In this document: positions 58,410 through 64,000 of the stretch, one piece after another | Position numbering within the stretch: position 1 is the first letter of the stretch | Layout: every line of letters begins with the position of its first letter | Assembly: GCF_035046485.1 (NCBI RefSeq) | Contig: NC_085138.1 | Span: forward strand, 15,193,329-15,257,328 | Reading direction: 5' to 3' | DNA: 64,000 nt | From: Aedes albopictus | Taxonomy: Eukaryota; Arthropoda; Insecta; Diptera; Culicidae | Program-made: the position numbers and the translations under genes | Notes under the pieces: generated by a model | The model's input: the letters and a program-made list of their open reading frames with translations, nothing else | Database searches by the model: none | What the model was told of the DNA's origin: nothing

Positions 58410-60580
58410 CTGAATATGTCTTCAAAACAGTTTCTACAAACTGCATGAAAACACGTAATATCCCAAAAACCCCAAAACAGGCTCATTCAGATTCTGGATC
58501 TACCCCAATCATTGCGTTGAGCACCGATCCATTCGCTGAATTTACCGCAACGGACTATTTTACAAGGAACTGGCCCACCCCGAAGCTTCCCTTCAGGCAA
58601 AATTGTCCACTTCCTTCGTAAAACGTAAGCACTAAATCTTAATCAAACTTCTACACCAGATTTAAATCTGATAAAGCGAAATTTGAAAAGAACTAAACCC
58701 TCAACTTACCCCTCGAATAAACTTCACAGTAGCTTCACACTACCTTCACACCGGTACAAGTACTAAACGCACCGCGCGAGAACCGGTTCGGGCCGAGCTG
58801 TCAAACTGAACAAAATCAACATAAAGTGAAAACAAACGTGCGTGAAAACCGCGAGCTGCAGGAAAATTCCTCAAAAACCGTGAATTATTCACGAATATTT
58901 CAAGCATAACTTTTCAATCCGACGTAACTCGAGAATGTAAACAAATCCGGGTTTACTGCTGCATGCACGATTCATAAAGCAAATTGAAGAATCCACATCA
59001 CAGTTTGATGATTTATTGCTTAATTTGTTTAACTAACCATATTTTTCGAAACGACGTATCTAACTATTTTGATGTTTACAACTTTACTGATAGATACACC
59101 GTTTTGATATATGAGAAAACCAAACGACGTATCTAGCCAAAATCAAAAGTAACAGATACACCAAACTGGCACCATACAAAAGCGACGTATCTGGCATGAC
59201 GTATCTCGAACCAACCCGGTGTATGTGTATTTTTGTCAAAATTCATTGTGAAAATGATATGGAATGAGTAGGTTTTGTTCTTTACCTAGTGCGTGCAATA
59301 TCCCTGGTGATGTTAAGCACGAAAAAACTTATGAAAAGTATTTTTATAAAAAAACTATTTTAGTGAAATGGTCGTCAACATTGACCATGAATTTACTCAG
59401 ATCAGTGAAAAAGTTAGATACGTCGATTTGAAAAATTATGCTTGATTTGGTGATTTGTGTATTACGGGGGGAGTATTTGAAATGCTTCCTCGTGAAAAAG
59501 AATTAATTGCTTTGTGATTTATTATTTTAGGAGCTGCGACGTGGGATTTGTAAAGGAAAACCTGTTCTACTGACTGACTGCTGCTGAAATCATATTTGTC
59601 TGCTGAAGGAATGTAAACAAGGACCGGGCTATTGTACGAATGGAAGGAAAAATGACGTAATGGATGAAACGCTATGAACTGGATCAATGGATGTTATGAT
59701 TTAGACGAAATTTGTGCTACTATCAACCGAAGAAATTGCGATGCCAGAACGAATTATAGTTCCACACCAAGAATGAAAAACGACCTGACGGTGAAGAATA
59801 TATTAAGAAGAAGACTACACACTACTATCTACAAAGGAAACATATTTACAACGGAAGAAGGACGGACGAAATGATGACGTATATACAATTTCAGCAAGGA
59901 ATTCAATTCAAAATCGACATATTTACAAAAACGGGTATGAAATTCAGATAAGCTACTAATCCTAATCATAAGAACTAACCTAATATAAGTGTAGGATGAC
60001 TAATTACTAACATTAGGAACGTATCAGGTCAGGCAGGACTACCTTCACCTTCGTCAATTATGGTCCAATCCGGTAAATTCGTTTCCTCGTCAGGGTTTTC
60101 GTGGTCATTTCATTGTCGCAAAAGGTTCATAGCTTTATGTTGGAAAGATAACTGCTTCCTTCGACTACTCCTACTCTTGTTCTTCAGAGAAGTCTTCTTA
60201 TTGTCCATGCACATTCTTGAAGTTCGTCACCAGTAGTTAAAAAGTTTTTGTGGGACGGCTCAACTCATACAGGAGCACTTCAAGAATGGCCGGTTGTGTT
60301 TTCGTGCAGGTTTTAACTGCTTGGTCCACTCTGTGAGTATACATAGCTTCACATCCAAGAAACTCGACTCGATATACGAGGAGATGGTTCACTATGCCAC
60401 AGTGTGGATTTTAGTGCACTAATGGTAGTGTATCGTGTCCTTTTAAGAAAAGGTACCATAGCTTGATCCTCCATCTCAACCCTATCAAGGAGTGAGAATT
60501 GATGCCAAACATGTATTTTGGAGCATTCTAAGATGCATGGTTGCCTCTAAGAGGTTGCATAGCTCAAACATAGTGGAAAA

Positions 60581-63500
60581 CTATTTGGACGATAAAGTAA
60601 GCTTCTTCAAGTAACGGCAGTTGTAAATGCCCAGTCGCTTTCCTTTTTCGTCCTCTAACTCGTAGCAGTGATCTCCAACCTTTCTCTTCACTATCGCTGG
60701 TATGTATTTAGGGCCCAACTTCGCACAATAGCCCTTTCCCTTATCGGATAACTCCGTATTCTTTTTGAGCAATTTCTCTCCTAGTTCAAAAGTCGGACAG
60801 TTAGCATTCGCCCTTAGGTTATAGTATCGAGAGTGCTTCTCAAAAGCTTTTTTAAGGTTCTCCCTAATTTCTTCATACAGTTTGTCCCTTTCTGTGTTGA
60901 CCAGGCCTTCGTTTCCTTCCGCGTTATCTCTCAAGTGTCGATATTCCCTACCGTCCGATACCATGTTTCTTCCGAACATTATGAAATACGGCGAGTAACG
61001 CGTTGCCTCATGTACGGAGTTTCTTATTGCATTGGCAATAATTTGGATATTATTTGCCCAATCCTTATGGTCTTTTTTTATGGAAGCCCTGATGGCTGTC
61101 GTGAGAACGCGATTAACCCTTTCCGCATCGTTTACTTGGGGATGGTAGTTTGGCGTTCGCCAGTGCGTCACGTGGTATTCCTGAAGCAAATCTTGAAACG
61201 ATTTAGATATGAATTGGGTTCCGTTGTCGGTCAGTATGACCTCTGGGACCCCAAACAGTTGAAATAACATATTCTCAACAAACGGAACTAAAGATTCTGC
61301 CGTTGCTTGCCTGAACGGTTGCACTATCACAAATTTGCTGAAAATATCTGTTACGACTAAGAGACACGTACTCCTACCCTTCCCTGATACTGGCAGTGGC
61401 CCAACGTAATCCATGGTGAGAAACTGCCAAGGGTATTCTGCTACTTTCTTCTGAGAATTCAATGGAGCTGTTGCATTTACGTTTGTGGCCTTACTCGTTT
61501 GACAGGTCATGCAATTTCGGCAAAACGTCTTAACTTGTGTGCTCATTCGTGGCCAAAAATACCTTTCCCTGACTGAAGCCAAAGTTTTTTCAAACCCCAG
61601 GTGTGCTTTGTCGTGGACTGCTTTCAGGATGGATTCACGTTCAGACGAAGGCAAATACTGTTTCCAAAGAAAGCGTGAGTCCTCTACTTTGCCTTGATTT
61701 TTAACAAGTTTGTAAATACGGTTATCAATTAACCGAAAATCTGGAAAACTCTGTGGATCTCTCATAATTTGCTTTATGAGGTCGTCATAATCTGGATCGG
61801 GAGGGGTCGCAGTGATTGCTTCTAATGATCGCGATAAACAGTCGGCCGTGACGTTAAGCTTGCCTTTCCTATATTCTAATTCAATATCGTAGGATTGTAG
61901 TTTTAGGGCCCATCTTAGTAACTTTGAATTGCCAGATTCTATACCAATGGTGAACAACCAAAGTAAGCTTCTGGCATCAGTTACCACTTTGAACCTCGTT
62001 CCTTCCACGAAGTGGCGGAAATGTTCTATGGCTAGCAAAACACCTAAGCACTCTTTCTCAACGCTCGCGTATCGTTTTTGAGTGCTGCTTAGTTTTTTGC
62101 TAAAATAAGCAACGACTCTCGTGTTTCCCTCAATAGTCTGCACTAACGCTGCCCCAACCGCATTATCCGAAGCATCGGATTCAATGGTAAATGGGTGCGA
62201 AAAATCAGGGTTCATCAGTATCGGAGCTGACACCAGAGCAGATTTTAAGACCTGAAAGGCTTCTTCTGCCGCTTCAGTCCACACAAACTTTTTAGGATTT
62301 TTCTTTAGGAGGTCTGATATTGGAGCCACAATTTTGCTATAGTTTTTAATAAACTTTTGGTAAAACCCCGCTAAACCTAACAGACGTCTTATATCCTTCA
62401 CGCTTCTGGGTCTACTATAATTAAGGATCGGCTCAATCCTAGTGCTGTCAATGGCGACACCTTTCTCGTTTAGCAGGTATCCCAGGTAGGTCACTTGTTT
62501 GCGACAAAACCGCGATTTGTCGAGTGAAATAGTCAAGTTGGCTTTACTCAAACGTTCTGCCACCAGTTTTAAGAGTCTTAAATGTTCGGAAAGCGTTTTT
62601 GTTGCCACAACTATGTCATCTAGATAGACAAAAACATAGGGCTCTAAATCGAACCCTATAACTTTGTCCATCAATCGACACATGCTAAACGGAGCATTCG
62701 TGAGTCCGAACGGGCAAACTTTGAAACGATATAGACCTTTCGAAGTTCTAAATGCTGTAAAATCACGCGATTCCTCTTTGAGAGGAATCTGGAAATACGC
62801 ATCTTTGAGATCTATAACCGAGAAATATCTAGCGCTGCCTAAACGATGAAAAATTCCCCTCATGTCACGCATCGGGTATGAATCTTTCTTCGTCAATGCA
62901 TTTATCCTACGAGAATCCAGACACACTCTAAGCTTTCCGTTCGCTTTACGAACCGGAACTAGAGGGTTGGCCCACTCACTGGAGCACTCTTCTATAGCGT
63001 CTAGTTTTTTATACCGTTCTATCTCCCTGTCCATTTCAGCTTGAATCGATGGCGAACATTTGTAGACTGGCTGGCGTCTCGGTTTGGCATCCTCTCGCAA
63101 TACGATTTCGTGTTGCAATAAGGTTGTACGACCTAAAAAGTTATCTGTTGTGCATGGAAACTGCCTCACTATGGTTTCTAGCTCATGACGTTCCTGTGGG
63201 TTTAGATCATGTTCGGTTTCTACCGTTTCGGGAGTAGTTACGGACGCCCCAGGTAGGTCTAATCCCGGTATGTCCAATGACTCATCCGGTATTGTATTTC
63301 CTACTGTTGGTAACGTGTCAATTGGATGAACGAAGAAGTGAAACGAATCGGAGGGGAACGAGTCCCCAGTTATGCTCAATTCCGCGACCTCTTCTAAACC
63401 GTTCGTTCCAATCATCATGGGTTTAATCTTAAAAGCTTCCCAAAAGTTAACGCCTAAAATCAGTTTTCTGGTTATTTCCGGTACTATGACCACCGCAACT

Positions 63501-63841
63501 ACCCTCGTAACTTCCTTGAAGGTAATTGGGACGTTTGCATAACCGACGCAGGAGTATGGAGTTTTGTCAGCTGTGCAAATTCTGATAGGGGAAGCCAATA
63601 TTTTTAACCCGTGGCTTTCAATGAGCTGCTTAGAATTGGTTACGCTAATGCTAGCTCCAGAATCTAACAAGGACTCAATTTCTTCGTCGAAGATCCTAAC
63701 TCTGATATGTGGGCATCGATTAGTCTGTATTCTGATTTCTAACAAACTTTCCAAAGGGTCTGTGTATGGAATCGAATTAGGAGAGGGAACGGGTTGACAG
63801 GTTGGAATGCTAGAGTTCCCTTTGCCGCATTCCTTCCTTAG
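60581..63841 (-). CDS. pol: Ty3/gypsy Pol polyprotein, made by -1 frameshift from gag
   Basis: Pol has no ATG of its own: its frame is entered by a -1 slip at 63841-63847 and is open from 63898 to the stop at 60581-60583, giving about 1,086 residues after the slip. Numbering from Leu at 63754 as residue 1, the domains are as follows. Aspartic protease: LLDSGAS, catalytic Asp 31. Reverse transcriptase: VIDLKDAYF Asp 315 and YLDD 377-380. RNase H: Asp 527, Glu 566, Asp 593. Integrase zinc finger: His 714, His 718, Cys 748, Cys 751. Integrase core: Asp 782, Asp 843, Glu 878 (D-D35-E). A C-terminal GPKY-type module lies at about 1014-1035; there is no chromodomain. The RT-RNase H-integrase order defines Metaviridae. 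All catalytic residues are present and the frame is unbroken. The lineage within gypsy was not assigned. Confidence 0.95.
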   Translation of the reverse strand, partial: LRKECGKGNSSIPTCQPVPSPNSIPYTDPLESLLEIRIQTNRCPHIRVRIFDEEIESLLDSGASISVTNSKQLIESHGLKILASPIRICTADKTPYSCVGYANVPITFKEVTRVVAVVIVPEITRKLILGVNFWEAFKIKPMMIGTNGLEEVAELSITGDSFPSDSFHFFVHPIDTLPTVGNTIPDESLDIPGLDLPGASVTTPETVETEHDLNPQERHELETIVRQFPCTTDNFLGRTTLLQHEIVLREDAKPRRQPVYKCSPSIQAEMDREIERYKKLDAIEECSSEWANPLVPVRKANGKLRVCLDSRRINALTKKDSYPMRDMRGIFHRLGSARYFSVIDLKDAYFQIPLKEESRDFTAFRTSKGLYRFKVCPFGLTNAPFSMCRLMDKVIGFDLEPYVFVYLDDIVVATKTLSEHLRLLKLVAERLSKANLTISLDKSRFCRKQVTYLGYLLNEKGVAIDSTRIEPILNYSRPRSVKDIRRLLGLAGFYQKFIKNYSKIVAPISDLLKKNPKKFVWTEAAEEAFQVLKSALVSAPILMNPDFSHPFTIESDASDNAVGAALVQTIEGNTRVVAYFSKKLSSTQKRYASVEKECLGVLLAIEHFRHFVEGTRFKVVTDARSLLWLFTIGIESGNSKLLRWALKLQSYDIELEYRKGKLNVTADCLSRSLEAITATPPDPDYDDLIKQIMRDPQSFPDFRLIDNRIYKLVKNQGKVEDSRFLWKQYLPSSERESILKAVHDKAHLGFEKTLASVRERYFWPRMSTQVKTFCRNCMTCQTSKATNVNATAPLNSQKKVAEYPWQFLTMDYVGPLPVSGKGRSTCLLVVTDIFSKFVIVQPFRQATAESLVPFVENMLFQLFGVPEVILTDNGTQFISKSFQDLLQEYHVTHWRTPNYHPQVNDAERVNRVLTTAIRASIKKDHKDWANNIQIIANAIRNSVHEATRYSPYFIMFGRNMVSDGREYRHLRDNAEGNEGLVNTERDKLYEEIRENLKKAFEKHSRYYNLRANANCPTFELGEKLLKKNTELSDKGKGYCAKLGPKYIPAIVKRKVGDHCYELEDEKGKRLGIYNCRYLKKLTLSSK

Positions 63842-63847
63842 TTTCCC
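63784..63847 (-). promoter_or_regulatory. -1 ribosomal frameshift site with H-type pseudoknot
   Basis: The slippery heptamer G GGA AAC (63847-63841), read in the gag frame, directly precedes the gag stop TAA. A 7-nt spacer follows (63840-63834), then stem 1 (GGAATGC 63833-63827 with GCATTCC 63810-63804) and stem 2 (AGGGAAC 63821-63815 with GTTCCCT 63790-63784). Loops are 5, 4 and 13 nt. Both stems are perfect 7-bp helices and interleave as in an H-type pseudoknot. Slippage puts the ribosome in exactly the frame that is open through pol. Confidence 0.85.
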
Positions 63848-64000
63848 GAGTTCTGTGTTGTCTCTGACACCTGAACTGGTGCAGTTCGGCGTGGATGTTT
63901 ATCACACGTCGATGAAATTTTGCCAGGGTTTCCACATACATAACAGAATGTAGTTTTAGATTCTCTACATTCCCGCCAAAAATGACCTTGCTGACGGCAA
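63838..64000 (-). CDS. gag: Gag polyprotein, C-terminal 53 codons (partial)
   Basis: The - strand frame beginning at 63999 is open to TAA at 63838-63840. It encodes the nucleocapsid end: the last part of a zinc knuckle (CRQQGHFWREC, fitting C-X4-H-X4-C), then a second knuckle CYVCGNPGKISSTC. Zinc knuckles bind the packaged RNA. The second has Lys where the conserved His of C-X2-C-X4-H-X4-C should be, so zinc binding there may be weakened. The tail (DKHPRRTAPVQV...) is basic, then polar. The rest of gag is outside the window. Confidence 0.85.
   Translation of the reverse strand, partial: CRQQGHFWRECRESKTTFCYVCGNPGKISSTCDKHPRRTAPVQVSETTQNSGN

Larger units (their letters stand above)
57907..60580 (-). 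other. Long 3' non-coding zone of the retrotransposon
   Basis: 2.7 kb between the pol stop and the candidate LTR, with no frame over 90 codons and no envelope-like protein. It holds two perfect palindromes (57923-57962 and 58340-58409) and a cluster of CGACGTATCT words (59050-59210, one inverted at about 59415). It may include a nested insertion or a decayed accessory gene; neither could be shown. Confidence 0.5.
55996..64000 (-). mobile_element. Gypsy-type LTR retrotransposon, 5' part beyond window
   Basis: In element orientation (- strand) the window holds the gag C terminus, an intact pol with protease, RT, RNase H and integrase in the Ty3/gypsy order, a 2.7-kb 3' non-coding zone and a candidate 3' LTR. 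The 5' LTR, primer binding site and most of gag lie beyond 64000. Pol has no stop or frameshift other than the programmed one, so the copy is young or still active. Confidence 0.75.

Noticed and set aside
58349..59874. An envelope or accessory gene downstream of pol
   Set aside because: Only frames below about 90 codons on either strand, none with a signal peptide, transmembrane segment or known motif.
1..64000. CRISPR arrays, bacterial operons or viral insertions
   Set aside because: The DNA is clearly from a eukaryotic nuclear genome. No array of regular repeats with unique spacers exists, and no non-retroelement viral protein was recognised in the open frames.

Overview
This looks like nuclear DNA from an Aedes-type mosquito. 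It is intron-rich and AT-rich, with almost no coding sequence. The pointers are a Feilai-like tRNA-derived SINE (31776-32052), a relic ITmD37E mariner-type transposon (1076-2345), many short elements with terminal inverted repeats (TIRs), and a gypsy-type retrotransposon with an intact pol. All family names come from recognition by eye; no database search was possible, and the species cannot be fixed.

Layout. 1-2660: nested old transposons. 3950-5166: a CA/GA-rich, purine-biased stretch that reads like the 5' UTR of a host gene on the + strand. It ends in a short coding start (ATG at 5098) and a splice donor after 5166. 5167-49608: a possible single huge intron, in which repeat-rich AT DNA (5.5-17 kb, 19-26 kb, 29-34 kb, 39-44 kb) alternates with GC-richer, repeat-poor islands (17.3-18.8, 26.4-28.4, 35.5-39.1, 43.9-47.1 and 47.9-51.3 kb). 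The islands are the best candidates for regulatory sequence. A 500-N assembly gap (47112-47611) sits against a 23-bp minisatellite. 51.4-55.9 kb: more degenerate repeats and short elements. 55996 to the window end: a gypsy-type LTR retrotransposon on the - strand, with candidate 3' LTR, a long 3' non-coding zone, pol, and the last 53 codons of gag.

Main observations. (1) At 49608/49609 a strong pyrimidine tract and CAG acceptor abut a perfect GTAAGT donor. This is the signature of a zero-length-exon recursive splice site, and it lies about 44 kb downstream of the candidate first exon, in the same orientation. (2) The gag-pol junction (63784-63847, - strand) has the canonical -1 frameshift heptamer GGGAAAC directly before the gag stop. 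After a 7-nt spacer comes an H-type pseudoknot with two perfect 7-bp stems. (3) A nearly perfect 0.8-kb inverted repeat (29845-30652) could make a long hairpin RNA. (4) Several insertions can be dated relative to each other from duplicated or nested copies.

Limits: only pol, the gag tail and the mariner pseudogene are secure as protein-coding or formerly coding sequence. The host exon is a reasoned guess; its gene was not identified. Most other open frames here look like chance frames in GC-richer DNA.
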